Of a stretch of DNA of 33,013 bases, positions 7,554 to 15,335 are shown in pieces. Position numbers and translations under genes: made by a program. Numbering within the stretch: the first letter of the stretch is position 1; every line of letters starts with the position of its first letter. The notes under the pieces are model-generated. The model was given only the letters and a program-made list of their open reading frames with translations. It was not told the DNA's origin and ran no database searches. This stretch comes from Betaproteobacteria bacterium (GTDB lineage Bacteria > Pseudomonadota > Gammaproteobacteria > Burkholderiales > Rhodocyclaceae), in assembly GCA_012026675.1 (NCBI GenBank), contig VEPA01000172.1, positions 1-33,013 on the forward strand, read 5' to 3'.

Positions 7554-8171
7554 TTACATGACCAGTCGAAATGCCGCCTCGGCGCCGGGGGGAACGCGGT
7601 CAATTGGCTGGAAGTCATGCTTCATGCTGGTCTGCGCGCGAACCGCATCGGTTACCAGAATTTCACCGGCTCCGGCGATGTCTTCACCCAGCTTGGCCGC
7701 AGCGTTGACCTCGCTCCCGTAGACGTCGCGGTCGCCTATCCGCAGCACGCGACCGAAACCCAGCCCCACGCACAGGCGCACTTTCTCCGGCTCTTCGCGC
7801 TGTTGGCTGTAGGAAATGCAGGCGCTTTGCATCTCCAGGGCGCAGGCGACGGCTTTCAGGGCATTGCGGAAAATGACCAGCATGCTGTCTCCCTCGAGTT
7901 TGAGCAGGATGCCGTCATGCTGGTCGATGCAGGGAATCAACAGATGCTGCGATTCGTAAATCACCTGGAGAAAGTGGATGATTCCGAACGCTGCCACGCC
8001 TCTCGAGAAGCCGGCCAGATCGGTAAACATGATGGCCCACTCTTCGCCGAATAGATCCCAGATACGGGCATCGATATCCTCCTTGTTCGCACCCGGACGC
8101 AATCGTTCGGCGATCAATTGTTCGATTCGATCCTCGGAGGCACTGAGTCCAACATTGCGTGCGTATGTCAT
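7554..8171 (-). CDS. Stand-alone class III adenylate/guanylate cyclase domain
   Basis: A 205-residue cytoplasmic protein consisting of a short N-terminal helix region and one class III cyclase catalytic domain. The metal-binding aspartates are D51 in MFTDLAGFS and D95 in KLEGDSMLVIF; K91 occupies the purine-specifying position typical of adenylate cyclases. The transition-state Asn is present (N156 in EVNAAAK), but the usual Arg four residues later is Lys160, which could lower activity. There is no receiver, membrane or CHASE domain, so the input signal is unknown. GAGG nine bases before the ATG at 8171 supports this start over a longer frame. It is convergent with the DsbC-like gene (8 bases between stops). 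Confidence 0.8.
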   Translation of the reverse strand: MTYARNVGLSASEDRIEQLIAERLRPGANKEDIDARIWDLFGEEWAIMFTDLAGFSRGVAAFGIIHFLQVIYESQHLLIPCIDQHDGILLKLEGDSMLVIFRNALKAVACALEMQSACISYSQQREEPEKVRLCVGLGFGRVLRIGDRDVYGSEVNAAAKLGEDIAGAGEILVTDAVRAQTSMKHDFQPIDRVPPGAEAAFRLVM

Positions 8172-8313
8172 TCCAATGTTCCTCTGAAAATTAGCGAGTT
8201 CATTTTGAAGCGGCCAGGTCAGAAGGACAACAAAAAGCTTCCAGCTGTCGCCATCCATTCGTTCGTGTCGGATGGCGAATTGAGCTGCGTGGTCTCGGAG
8301 GTCCTGGAACGAC

Positions 8314-8820
8314 CTACGGATTGCCTATGAAATCGCGTTTTCCGATTTCCAGGCCGTTATGGCGCAGTATGTTGTACGCCGTCACCAGGTGAAAGTAGAA
8401 ATTCGGAATGGCGAAGCCGAGCAGGTAGGGCATGCCCTTGAACGTCATGTCCTGGCCGCCTACCCTGAGTGCGATTTCCCGTTCCTCCGAACCATCGATT
8501 TGTCCTGCAGAAAAGGATTCCACGAAAACCATGGTCTTGGCCAGACGTGCCCGGAGTTCCTCGAAGCTTTGCTCGGTGTCCTCAAACTTGGGCACCTCGA
8601 CCCCGGCCAGCCGGGCAACCGCGCCTTTGGCATGGTCGGTGGCAATCTGAACCTGTTTTACGAATGGAAGCATGTCTGGAAACAACCTTGCGGCCAGCAA
8701 GACGGCGGGGTCGATCTTCTTGGCGGCCGCGTGGGCCTGGGCTTTGGCAAGTATGGCGTCCAGGTTGCGCAGCATATTGGCAAAGCGGGGGGCGCTGGCT
8801 TCGTACATCGAGATGGTCAT
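8314..8820 (-). CDS. DUF1993 family protein
   Basis: A 168-residue protein starting MTISMYEASAPRFANMLRNLDAIL and ending with the characteristic FYFHLVTAYNILRHNGLEIGKRDFIG. These two ends define the DUF1993 family, predicted to adopt a DinB/YfiT-like four-helix bundle. Residues in LFPDMLPFVKQVQIATDHAKG and the C-terminal FHLVTAYNILRH may line a metal or ligand pocket by analogy to DinB-like proteins. No enzymatic activity is established for the family. GGAG eight bases before the ATG at 8820 supports the start. Confidence 0.85.
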   Translation of the reverse strand: MTISMYEASAPRFANMLRNLDAILAKAQAHAAAKKIDPAVLLAARLFPDMLPFVKQVQIATDHAKGAVARLAGVEVPKFEDTEQSFEELRARLAKTMVFVESFSAGQIDGSEEREIALRVGGQDMTFKGMPYLLGFAIPNFYFHLVTAYNILRHNGLEIGKRDFIGNP

Positions 8821-8896
8821 GGTCAGTCTCCGTAAAGCATTCGTTCCGGCATGGATCGACACGCCATATTCTTCATCGTTTCCATGATATCAAGTG

Positions 8897-9424
8897 CTAT
8901 TTCTCGATGCGCGTGATCTTGGAACCCTCAAAAGTCAGGTTGTACATCAAGCCCTTGTTCGAGAAGATGAACCCGATGATGGGCTGCTTCGCCGTTTCGG
9001 TATCAATGGCGCCGCCTGCGCCGAGCGTCGCCAACGCCACACTGCCATCGACCCCGGCTTTCCAGCCTTCGCTCTTGCGGAACTCGCCAAGAACCTTGTC
9101 GTTCATGAATAGCACGATCTGGCTGCGTGCCTGAGCGCCCAGCTGAAAACCGATGGAGGCAGCCGCGATATTGTAGTAGGCGACCGTAGTGCCTTTCACC
9201 AACAGAGCACCTTCTCCAAACTCGCCACCAATTCCTATGCCGGCCTTGATGACGTTCGGGAAGACCAGTATTCCTTTTGCATTCTTTGACAACTCGTAGC
9301 CGGCACTGGTCTGCTTCTGAAAGTTCTTGAGGGCCTGGCGCACTTCGGCATTGATTTCCTCCTTGGAAGCGGCTGACGCAGATGTGACGAAAACCAGCAT
9401 GAATGCTGCCATCAAGGTGCGCAT
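8897..9424 (-). CDS. YSC84/Ysc84-type lipid-binding-like exported protein
   Basis: A 175-residue secreted protein with a signal peptide MRTLMAAFMLVFVTSASA|ASK. The mature domain shows the YSC84 pattern: AKGILVFPNVIKAGIGIGGEFGEGALLVKG, YYNIAAASIGFQLGAQARSQIVLFMND, and a terminal GLMYNLTFEGSKITRI. The family is named after a yeast actin/lipid-binding domain; bacterial versions are periplasmic or surface proteins of unclear function. A strong AGGAGG five bases before the ATG at 9424 fixes the start. The divergent LdtD gene begins about 200 bases away, and the gap may contain promoters for both. Confidence 0.85.
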   Translation of the reverse strand: MRTLMAAFMLVFVTSASAASKEEINAEVRQALKNFQKQTSAGYELSKNAKGILVFPNVIKAGIGIGGEFGEGALLVKGTTVAYYNIAAASIGFQLGAQARSQIVLFMNDKVLGEFRKSEGWKAGVDGSVALATLGAGGAIDTETAKQPIIGFIFSNKGLMYNLTFEGSKITRIEK

Positions 9425-9633
9425 GGTTCCTCCTTCCCTGTCAGGGATAGCCCGAAGAAGTTCAAGTGTAGCCCCAGTTCCCCAAGTTGTGGCCCGCCAG
9501 CGACGGCCGAAGGGATGTCTGCCGACACTCAATGTCATTCCTCTGAAGCGCGTCGGGCGCGGCGGAATTTCCGCATATCAAAGCGGCTGGCGACAGGTCG
9601 GCTGGTCGGAGGAGGAGTTTGCGCACGTACAAT

Positions 9634-11274
9634 ATGCTTATGAATTCGTATTTAACGAGCATGGTGAGCAGCTTGTTTCGGAACAGCGCAGTGCTGCTGG
9701 GCTTGGTACTCAACCTTGGCTTGATGCCCTGCGCCGCGGCACTCGAAAATGCTCTCTGGTTTGACAAGGGACGCCCGAAGGCGGAGGCCGGGCAAGCCGC
9801 AAAGATTCTTCTCACGGCCGCAACCGATGGGCTGGAGCCGGAAGATTACGAGGCTGAAGGTTTGGCGCAGGCTATTGCCAGCGCAGAACGTGAGCAGCAG
9901 TTGCCGGCTGATGCTTTGGTCCGGCTGGAGATGCGGCTGACCGAAGCAATGAGCCGCTATCTATCGGATCTCCGTTTCGGCCGGATAGACCCTCGCCAGA
10001 TCAATGCAAAATTCATCGTGCCGGACGTGGGTGGATTTGATCCGGAGGCTCATCTGCGGGTAGCTGTCGCCGGCCATCGCCTGCCGGAGGCGGTTCGTCA
10101 GGCCGAGCCCGCAATTCCGCTCTACGCTGCCTTGCGCAAGGCTCTGGCTGATTATCGGGTGCTTGCCACTGATCCAGCCGTGGTGGCAGCCTGGGAATCA
10201 GGCATGCCGAAGTTTTCCGGCAGAAAGCTCCAACCTGGCAGGGAATACAGCGGCACGGCGCTCTTGGCCCGGCGGCTGGCCTTGCTCGGCGATTTGCCGG
10301 AAGCGGAGGCCGTGCCGGGCAGGCGGTATGAAGGGGCTTTGGTTGAGGGCGTCAAGTCCTTTCAGTTACGGCACGGACTGGAAACGGATGGAGTAATCGG
10401 CAAGCAAACAGTGGCGCAACTGGATATCTCGCCGGCCTTGCGGGTACGCCAGATCGAATTGGCCCTGGAGCGTCTGCGCTGGACGCCACTCCTCCTGGGG
10501 CCACGCATGGTGGTTGTCAATATTCCGGAATTCACGGTCCGTGCGTATGAGGTTGTGAATGGCCGTGTGGAGCTCAAGCTGATCACGAAGGTCATCGTCG
10601 GCAGGGCCATGAAAAGGCAGACACCACTTTTAAACATGGAGATGCGTTTCATCGAATTCAGTCCTTACTGGAATGTTCCCCCGTCCATCGCCAGGGAGGA
10701 AATTATTCCAAGGCTGAAGCGTGATCCGGCCTATTTCCAGCAACAGGGTTTCGAATTTCTGAATGGCCAAGGCCAGACGCTTGCCGACCTGTCCGAAGCC
10801 AACCTACTTGCAGCAGAGCAGGGCAAGATGCGAATTCGACAACGACCGGGACCGAAGAATCCTCTGGGCGACATCAAGTTTGTCTTTCCCAACGACGACA
10901 ACATCTACTTGCACGATACTCCGGCAAGGTCACTGTTTCTTCGCGGCCAGAGGGATTTCAGCCACGGCTGCATCCGCGTTCAGGATCCCGTAGCGCTGGC
11001 GAAGTTTGTTCTCGAGAATCAGCCGGAGTGGACCGATGAGCGCATCCAGGAAGCCATGAAGAAAGGAACCTCCAGCACCCTGCGCCTTGAGGAGCCTTTG
11101 CCCGTGGTGATTGCATACATCACCACCATCGTCCGGAACGACGGACGTGTATACTTCCTTCCCGACCTCTACGGAAAAGATCGGCAGCTGGATGATGCTC
11201 TGCGAAGGCGTTCCCTTGAGTTGAAAATTTTGCGGCAAAACAATTCTGTTCCGAGGCAGGCAGGAGCGAAGTAA
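9634..11274 (+). CDS. ldtD: L,D-transpeptidase (YcbB/LdtD type)
   Basis: About 546 residues. After an N-terminal signal or anchor segment (VLLGLVLNLGLMPCAAA), an LdtD-type scaffold domain is followed by a peptidoglycan-binding motif (YEGALVEGVKSFQLRHG, TDGVIGKQTVAQL). The YkuD catalytic domain then carries the signature HDTPAR...F...RDFSHGCIRVQDP, with the nucleophilic Cys near residue 446. The enzyme forms 3-3 peptide cross-links in periplasmic peptidoglycan or attaches proteins to it. Length is close to E. coli LdtD (615). The start is uncertain: ATGs at 9634 and 9640 and a TTG at 9619 are in frame, and a GGAGGAG lies at 9611-9617. The mepK-like gene follows after 18 bases, the same order as ycbB-ycbK in enterobacteria. 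Confidence 0.9.
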   Translation: MLMNSYLTSMVSSLFRNSAVLLGLVLNLGLMPCAAALENALWFDKGRPKAEAGQAAKILLTAATDGLEPEDYEAEGLAQAIASAEREQQLPADALVRLEMRLTEAMSRYLSDLRFGRIDPRQINAKFIVPDVGGFDPEAHLRVAVAGHRLPEAVRQAEPAIPLYAALRKALADYRVLATDPAVVAAWESGMPKFSGRKLQPGREYSGTALLARRLALLGDLPEAEAVPGRRYEGALVEGVKSFQLRHGLETDGVIGKQTVAQLDISPALRVRQIELALERLRWTPLLLGPRMVVVNIPEFTVRAYEVVNGRVELKLITKVIVGRAMKRQTPLLNMEMRFIEFSPYWNVPPSIAREEIIPRLKRDPAYFQQQGFEFLNGQGQTLADLSEANLLAAEQGKMRIRQRPGPKNPLGDIKFVFPNDDNIYLHDTPARSLFLRGQRDFSHGCIRVQDPVALAKFVLENQPEWTDERIQEAMKKGTSSTLRLEEPLPVVIAYITTIVRNDGRVYFLPDLYGKDRQLDDALRRRSLELKILRQNNSVPRQAGAK

Positions 11275-11292
11275 ACTTTTCACCTTCCATCA

Positions 11293-11850
11293 ATGAAATA
11301 TCTCAATCAGCATCCTCGCCGCGCGTTTCTGCGCCATACCGCCAAAATAGTTGCGACCGGTACGCTGCTGCCCTTTTTCCGCAATGCGACGGCGGCGCTT
11401 CCCGAGGCAAGGACCTTGTCTTTTTTTCATACCCATACCGGCGAGCACCTTTCCTTGGTTTATGCCGTCGGTGAGAAACACCTGCCGCAAGCCTTGGGTA
11501 CTCTCAATCACTTTCTGAGGGATCATTATTCAGGCGTTGTAGGCAAGATAGACCCGAATTTGTTCGACCTGTTGTTTCGGTTGCACCGTGAACTTGGTAG
11601 CAACAAGCCGTTTGAGGTGATTTCGGGTTTTCGCAGTTCGCTGACCAATGCCATGCTGCGCCAGACACGAGGTGGCGGTGTGGCTAAACACAGTTTGCAC
11701 ATGGACGGAAAAGCAATGGATCTGCGCCTCGCCGGTACCTCCCTTGCAGATGTGCGAGATGCCGCCATTTCCCTTGGACAAGGCGGTGTTGGCTATTACC
11801 AGACTGAACAGTTCGTGCATGTCGATACCGGGCGCGTCCGCAGCTGGTGA
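11293..11850 (+). CDS. mepK: MepK-like (DUF882) murein endopeptidase, Tat-exported
   Basis: A 185-residue protein with a twin-arginine signal (RRAFLRHTAK followed by a hydrophobic stretch). The DUF882/peptidase M15-like domain contains EVISGFRSSLTNAMLR, then SLHMDGKAMDLRL and the terminal FVHVDTGRVRSW. The His and Asp of HMDGKAMD and the His of VHVD are the expected zinc ligands. E. coli MepK (YcbK) cleaves the 3-3 cross-links made by L,D-transpeptidases, and its gene lies just downstream of ldtD there too. The pair here probably makes and remodels the same bond. The genes are 18 bases apart and likely one operon. Confidence 0.88.
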   Translation: MKYLNQHPRRAFLRHTAKIVATGTLLPFFRNATAALPEARTLSFFHTHTGEHLSLVYAVGEKHLPQALGTLNHFLRDHYSGVVGKIDPNLFDLLFRLHRELGSNKPFEVISGFRSSLTNAMLRQTRGGGVAKHSLHMDGKAMDLRLAGTSLADVRDAAISLGQGGVGYYQTEQFVHVDTGRVRSW

Positions 11851-11894
11851 GCACCCAGCCGCAAGCAAACGTCCTCATGCCGGAGGCGCCCTGA

Positions 11895-12290
11895 CTATCC
11901 CCCCTTCAATGGAGCCTGCATAGCCAGAACGATGAGGGCAATGGTGCAGCCATAGCCGACGGTCCAGACAGTGGAACGCAATGTTGCCCAGTCCGCCACG
12001 TAACAGGCAATGTAGGCGACACGTGCCACGACGAAGCCGATGCTCAGTGCATCGATCCTGCCATGATCCACGTTGGCCAGTAGAGCCAGCAATACGGCTG
12101 CAGCAAAGAAGGGAAAGGCCTCGAAACTGTTCGCTTGAGCGGCATTGGCTCGCGCACGAAATCCGGTCTGCTTGGCAAGCCAGGCACGGGGATTGTGGTT
12201 GTCGTAGTCCTTGAAACCCAGCTTTGCGATACCGGCACAAGCCATTGGCAGGAGGCCAGCCATCAAGATGGATAAATAAGTCCAGTTCAT
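11895..12290 (-). CDS. MAPEG family inner-membrane protein
   Basis: A 131-residue protein with four predicted transmembrane helices (LSILMAGLLPMACAG, PFFAAAVLLALLANV, FVVARVAYIACYVAD, TVWTVGYGCTIALIVLAM). Between helices 1 and 2 it carries R-A-x-x-A-x-x-N-x-x-E-x-F-P, the MAPEG (membrane-associated eicosanoid/glutathione metabolism) signature. Bacterial members such as YecN are integral inner-membrane proteins of largely unknown activity; some have glutathione transferase activity. The GGAGG five bases before the ATG at 12290 fixes the start; the upstream extension to 12359 is not part of the family. Confidence 0.88.
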   Translation of the reverse strand: MNWTYLSILMAGLLPMACAGIAKLGFKDYDNHNPRAWLAKQTGFRARANAAQANSFEAFPFFAAAVLLALLANVDHGRIDALSIGFVVARVAYIACYVADWATLRSTVWTVGYGCTIALIVLAMQAPLKGG

Positions 12291-12430
12291 GAATACCTCC
12301 GCAATGTGGGCGATGAAATCGGCACCGTCAGTTTCAGAGTAGCTGTCGGGGGCGGGCAATATGCTGTCCCTTATCTATCTGCAAGGCTTTCAAGTGCTGT
12401 GTGAGGCTCCGGCCAGGCAGCACGAATGAT

Positions 12431-12799
12431 CTACTTGGCGCAGACAAACTTGAGGATAGCCTCGGCGGCGGAATCTGGGGGAACAGAATCCCAGTCGTCA
12501 GTATCACCTTCCGAAACAAGTGTTTTTCCAGTTGCCTTCGGCTCGAAGTGAGTGGAGTAAGAGAGGAATCTGAATCTCTTTTCCCTGCAGTCGAATTCCC
12601 AAAGGACTCGCTGTGACATCTCGCCGCCCCTGGCTCTCTGCTTCAGGTCTTGCACTTGCCACACCTTGCGAAACTGACCGTTCTTGCGGATTGTGCTGGG
12701 GTCAATGTAATAGGTGCCGGTATCAGTCTCGTCCATTTTTACCCACTCGGCCCACGCCGGCGCGGCGACCAAGGCCAACAAGCAAAGAATGATTCGCAT
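12431..12799 (-). CDS. Surface-adhesin-E-like small exported protein
   Basis: A 122-residue secreted protein with signal peptide MRIILCLLALVAAPAWA|EWV. The mature part begins W-V-K-M-D-E-T-D-T-G-T-Y-Y-I-D-P-S-T-I-R, continues with VWQVQDLKQR and VLWEFDCREKRFRFLS, and ends AILKFVCAK. This matches the adhesin-E-like family (named for Haemophilus protein E, but mostly uncharacterised periplasmic proteins in betaproteobacteria). Two Cys probably form a disulfide. AAGGGG just before the ATG supports the start. It is the last chromosomal gene before the integrated element. Confidence 0.8.
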   Translation of the reverse strand: MRIILCLLALVAAPAWAEWVKMDETDTGTYYIDPSTIRKNGQFRKVWQVQDLKQRARGGEMSQRVLWEFDCREKRFRFLSYSTHFEPKATGKTLVSEGDTDDWDSVPPDSAAEAILKFVCAK

Positions 12800-12915
12800 G
12801 AATTCCCCTTACGTCAGGCATCGATAATTGGAAACCCTGTCTGCGCTCGCCTCCATACCAACCAGGGCTTCCTGTGCCGACCTACGGACCATTAGTCACA
12901 TGGTCCCCGAAATGC

Positions 12916-12942
12916 AAAAAGCCCAACCGCGATGGCTGGGCT
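12916..12942 (-). terminator. Displaced native tRNA-Asn terminator (copy 2)
   Basis: On the minus strand a nine-pair hairpin (AGCCCAGCC / GGTTGGGCT, one G-U) is followed by TTTTTGC. It lies 26 bases beyond the displaced tRNA-Asn 3' end at attL and so was probably the original terminator of the tRNA gene before integration. It is nearly identical to the hairpin at 5,826-5,853. Confidence 0.75.
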
Positions 12943-12967
12943 AAGTGCAAGACGTGAAACGACAAAT

Positions 12968-13016
12968 TCTGGCTCCTCGACCTGGGCTCGAACCAGGGAC
13001 CTACGGATTAACAGTC
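12968..13016 (+). repeat. attL: 49-bp copy of tRNA-Asn 3' half
   Basis: Identical over 49 bases to 27,041-27,089; the flanking base differs on each side. It contains the anticodon-loop-to-CCA portion of the tRNA in minus orientation and is followed on its chromosomal side by the native terminator. This is the displaced original 3' end of the tRNA gene. Confidence 0.92.
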
Positions 13017-13029
13017 GGGAAAGTAGCAT

Positions 13030-13132
13030 ATTGATCGGCGTTGATCCCTGTTGATTGTCTCAAATAAAAGGCTGTTGTAGCAGTACATTACAGTCAATAT
13101 AACGTTTTCCTTGCATTGACCGGCGTTGATCC
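13030..13132 (+). repeat. Two 18-bp direct repeats in the attP arm
   Basis: ATTGAYCGGCGTTGATCC occurs at 13,030-13,047 and 13,115-13,132 with one difference, 85 bases apart (about eight helical turns). They lie between the attachment core and the integrase gene. The second overlaps the candidate integrase promoter. They could be integrase arm-type sites, excisionase sites or operators. Confidence 0.6.
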
Positions 13133-13139
13133 GTATTAT
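13111..13139 (+). promoter_or_regulatory. Candidate sigma-70 promoter for the integrase
   Basis: TTGCAT (13,111-13,116), a 17-base spacer and TATTAT (13,134-13,139) lie 42 bases before the integrase ATG. The -10 is good and the -35 is weak. The overlap with one copy of the 18-bp repeat would allow autoregulation. Assignment is by pattern only. Confidence 0.35.
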
Positions 13140-13142
13140 CAA

Positions 13143-13165
13143 AATCGCTTACATGGAGCGTACAC
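13143..13165 (+). repeat. Element-terminal 23-bp repeat, left copy
   Basis: The string AATCG-N-TTACA-N-GGAGCGTACAC occurs here and at 26,963-26,985 in the same orientation, differing only at the two N positions. It lies 127 bases inside the left core and 56 bases inside the right one. Placement near both ends suggests binding sites for the integrase or an excisionase. Confidence 0.6.
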
Positions 13166-13180
13166 GGAAAGGCGGGCAAG

Positions 13181-14509
13181 ATGGGAAAGCTAAAACTGAC
13201 GACAGGACGTATCAACGGGTTCCTTTGCTCGCCCGCCACGCCTCAGACGTTTCTTTGGGATATCGATGTCCCTGGCCTTGCCGTGCGCGCCACGCCGCCC
13301 AATAAGCAAAACCCGACCGGAAAGAAGTCTTTCATCTTCCAAGGGAAGCTTGACGGCAAAGACATTCGAATGGTGATCGGCGACATTCGGGTGTGGGATA
13401 TCGAAACCGGCGATCATTCCAGGCCCGGCGCGCGCGAGGAGGCGCGCCGCCTGCGAGCACTGATCGACAAAGGCATCGATCCAAGGACGGAAAAGAAGGA
13501 GCGCATCCAGAAAATTCGCGACGAAGCCAACCGCGCCAAGCACACATTCTTTGATGCGGTGAAAGACTACGTTGAGAAAAAGCGCCGCGAAACCGACAGC
13601 CTGCCGCTGAAGCCCCGAACCCAGCATGACTACCTGGCCATGGTCGCCGCGCCGAAGAAGCGCAAGAACGGAACCATGGGCCAGCCTGGCTTGCTCTATT
13701 CCCTGGCCGACGTGCCTTTACACAAGATCGATAGCGATGCCATTCGGGCCGTCCACCAGAATGCGCTGAAGCATGGCGAGCGACAGGCCGCCTACGCGAT
13801 GCAGGTGTTGCGCGCGGTTTTGAACTGGAACGGCGTCAAGATTGCGAACAACCCACTGAGCCGCGAAGCGGCCGGCAAAGATCGCATCCGCGTTCCTCAA
13901 TCGAAGGCCGCCAAGAAGCCGATTCCGGTCGAGCGCATCGGCGGATGGTGGAAGGCACTCGATCTGGCGGCCAATCCGCCGACCCGCGATTACTTTCGGT
14001 TCCTGGTGCTGACCGGCGCGCGGGTATCCGAGCCGAAGAAAATCCTGGTCAAGGACTGCGACACGGTCGCGGCCCGCCTCACGATCCGCGACACCAAGAA
14101 CCGAGAAGATCATGAGATATTGTTTTCGCGCCAGGTGGCCGCCATCGTCAAGCGCAACATCGCCGGCAAGAAACCGGAAGATGCACTGTTTGTTCTGGCG
14201 GACGGCAAGAAGACCATTGCCACCATCATCGATCGAAGCGGTGCGGTGTTTCGCGCCAAGGATCTGCGCTCGACGTTTGCCACCATTGCCGCTCGCCTGG
14301 TGAATGCCTACGCTCTCAAAGACATGATGAACCACTTGCACGCCGGGGACGTGACCGGCACCAACTACGTGCGCACAGATGACGACACCTTGAGGGCCGG
14401 CTGGCAGGCCGTGGCTGACTTCATTGAAGCCAAGGCAGCGGAACCACCTCCCGCCGAAGTCGCCGATCTGGACGCGGCGCGCGAGGCAAAGAGCAAGGCC
14501 GCCGCCTGA
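13181..14509 (+). CDS. int: Tyrosine-recombinase integrase (P4-like)
   Basis: A 442-residue site-specific recombinase that should insert and excise this element at tRNA-Asn. The N-terminal region has the DUF4102-like arm-binding layout (residues 1-100), then a SAM-like core-binding domain (about 120-230) and the catalytic domain. Catalytic residues seen: R281 in LTGARVSE, K306 in DTKNRE, R363 in KDLRSTFATIA, H387 or H385 in NHLHAGD, and nucleophile Y396 in GTNYVR. The first His of the usual HxxR box is Lys360, a substitution found in some integrases. The Ala/Glu-rich C-terminal tail is low complexity. The gene is next to attL and reads inward. The ATG follows GGCGGG at a usable distance. Confidence 0.93.
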   Translation: MGKLKLTTGRINGFLCSPATPQTFLWDIDVPGLAVRATPPNKQNPTGKKSFIFQGKLDGKDIRMVIGDIRVWDIETGDHSRPGAREEARRLRALIDKGIDPRTEKKERIQKIRDEANRAKHTFFDAVKDYVEKKRRETDSLPLKPRTQHDYLAMVAAPKKRKNGTMGQPGLLYSLADVPLHKIDSDAIRAVHQNALKHGERQAAYAMQVLRAVLNWNGVKIANNPLSREAAGKDRIRVPQSKAAKKPIPVERIGGWWKALDLAANPPTRDYFRFLVLTGARVSEPKKILVKDCDTVAARLTIRDTKNREDHEILFSRQVAAIVKRNIAGKKPEDALFVLADGKKTIATIIDRSGAVFRAKDLRSTFATIAARLVNAYALKDMMNHLHAGDVTGTNYVRTDDDTLRAGWQAVADFIEAKAAEPPPAEVADLDAAREAKSKAAA

Positions 14510-14525
14510 CGGACTCAGGCAAAGC

Positions 14526-14560
14526 GGGCCGGCAAGGTGGTACCAGCACCAAGCCGGCCC
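14526..14560 (+). other. Strong hairpin after the integrase gene
   Basis: GGGCCGGC pairs with GCCGGCCC; inside, after a symmetric AA/AA internal loop, GGTG pairs with CACC around a seven-base loop. It begins 16 bases after the integrase stop. There is no T-tract on either side, so it is not a standard intrinsic terminator. It could protect RNA ends, act as a factor-dependent or pausing signal, or bind a protein. Confidence 0.5.
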
Positions 14561-14592
14561 TGACCACGAAGCAACTACAGAGGAGTTTCATC

Positions 14593-14850
14593 ATGGCTAC
14601 TTTAAAGAATACCGCAACTCCCGAAGCGACCGCAAAAACTGGCATCGATCCCATAGGCGATGGCATTGAAACGCTACACACAAAATTGATGCATCTCCGA
14701 GCTCTATTGATGGTGACCTATGGAGGTGGCGGCGAATCTTTCCGGACTTATTCCGACGACATCCAAGATACATATCTTTGGGCATGCGCAGACCTGGCGG
14801 GGGAATGCGTAAATCGCTTAAATGCTCTGCGCGATGGAGGTGCAGCATGA
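14593..14850 (+). CDS. Small hypothetical protein
   Basis: An 85-residue acidic protein with no recognised domain. The central part (IETLHTKLMHLRALLMVTYGGGGESFRTYSDDIQDTYLWACADLAGECVNRL) looks like two helices joined by a glycine-rich turn. A strong AGAGGAG lies nine bases before the ATG. The stop codon overlaps the next ATG (ATGA), so the two are probably translated together. No function is proposed; it is in the accessory position right after the integrase. Confidence 0.65.
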   Translation: MATLKNTATPEATAKTGIDPIGDGIETLHTKLMHLRALLMVTYGGGGESFRTYSDDIQDTYLWACADLAGECVNRLNALRDGGAA

Positions 14851-15269
14851 GCGCCCGCACAATCGAGGCTTCCCGAATCGCCGGAGCCATAAAGTGTATG
14901 GATGCATTGCGCAAGCTTGAACAGTCAGCGGAATTCTCTGTGGACAGCGACCCGACTATCGCCGGGTATTACGGAAAGCAGCTAGCGGACACACGAGCCC
15001 TGGTCTCTGCCCTTGGCCCTATGACGCCAGAGCAGGAGGGCATCGTTGCAACCTTGGCGGAGTACATCCATACGATCGCAACCACCGGGACGCCGAATAT
15101 TGACCCCGGTCGGTGGCTTCCGCTGTCCGCCATGGCCGAAGAAGATCGTCGGGTGATGATTGGTCGGGTTCAGTCCGAGAGCGATGAAATTGATGCCAAA
15201 ATTGATGCCGAAATTAGTTCGCTCCGCAAAGTCGTTTCGATCGAAGATCGGAGGCCGACTAAGGGGTAA
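14847..15269 (+). CDS. Hypothetical helical protein, coupled to upstream gene
   Basis: A 140-residue protein, mostly predicted helix (RTIEASRIAGAIKCMDALRKLEQ; EQEGIVATLAEYIHTIATT; SESDEIDAKIDAEISSLRKVVSIEDRR). Start at 14,847 is set by GGAGG seven bases upstream and by the four-base ATGA overlap with the preceding stop. No family is recognised. Codon use is somewhat less GC-biased than in the replication operon. It may form a two-gene module with the 85-residue protein. Confidence 0.65.
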   Translation: MSARTIEASRIAGAIKCMDALRKLEQSAEFSVDSDPTIAGYYGKQLADTRALVSALGPMTPEQEGIVATLAEYIHTIATTGTPNIDPGRWLPLSAMAEEDRRVMIGRVQSESDEIDAKIDAEISSLRKVVSIEDRRPTKG

Positions 15270-15335
15270 TGTCCGGATGCGGGACAATTAAATGTGGACG
15301 CAGCCCACCTTTAGATGCCCGCTTTCCGGGTATGT

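Noticed and set aside
14526-14560. Intrinsic terminator after the integrase
   Set aside because: The hairpin is strong, but neither strand has a T-tract directly after it, so it is listed as a structure only.
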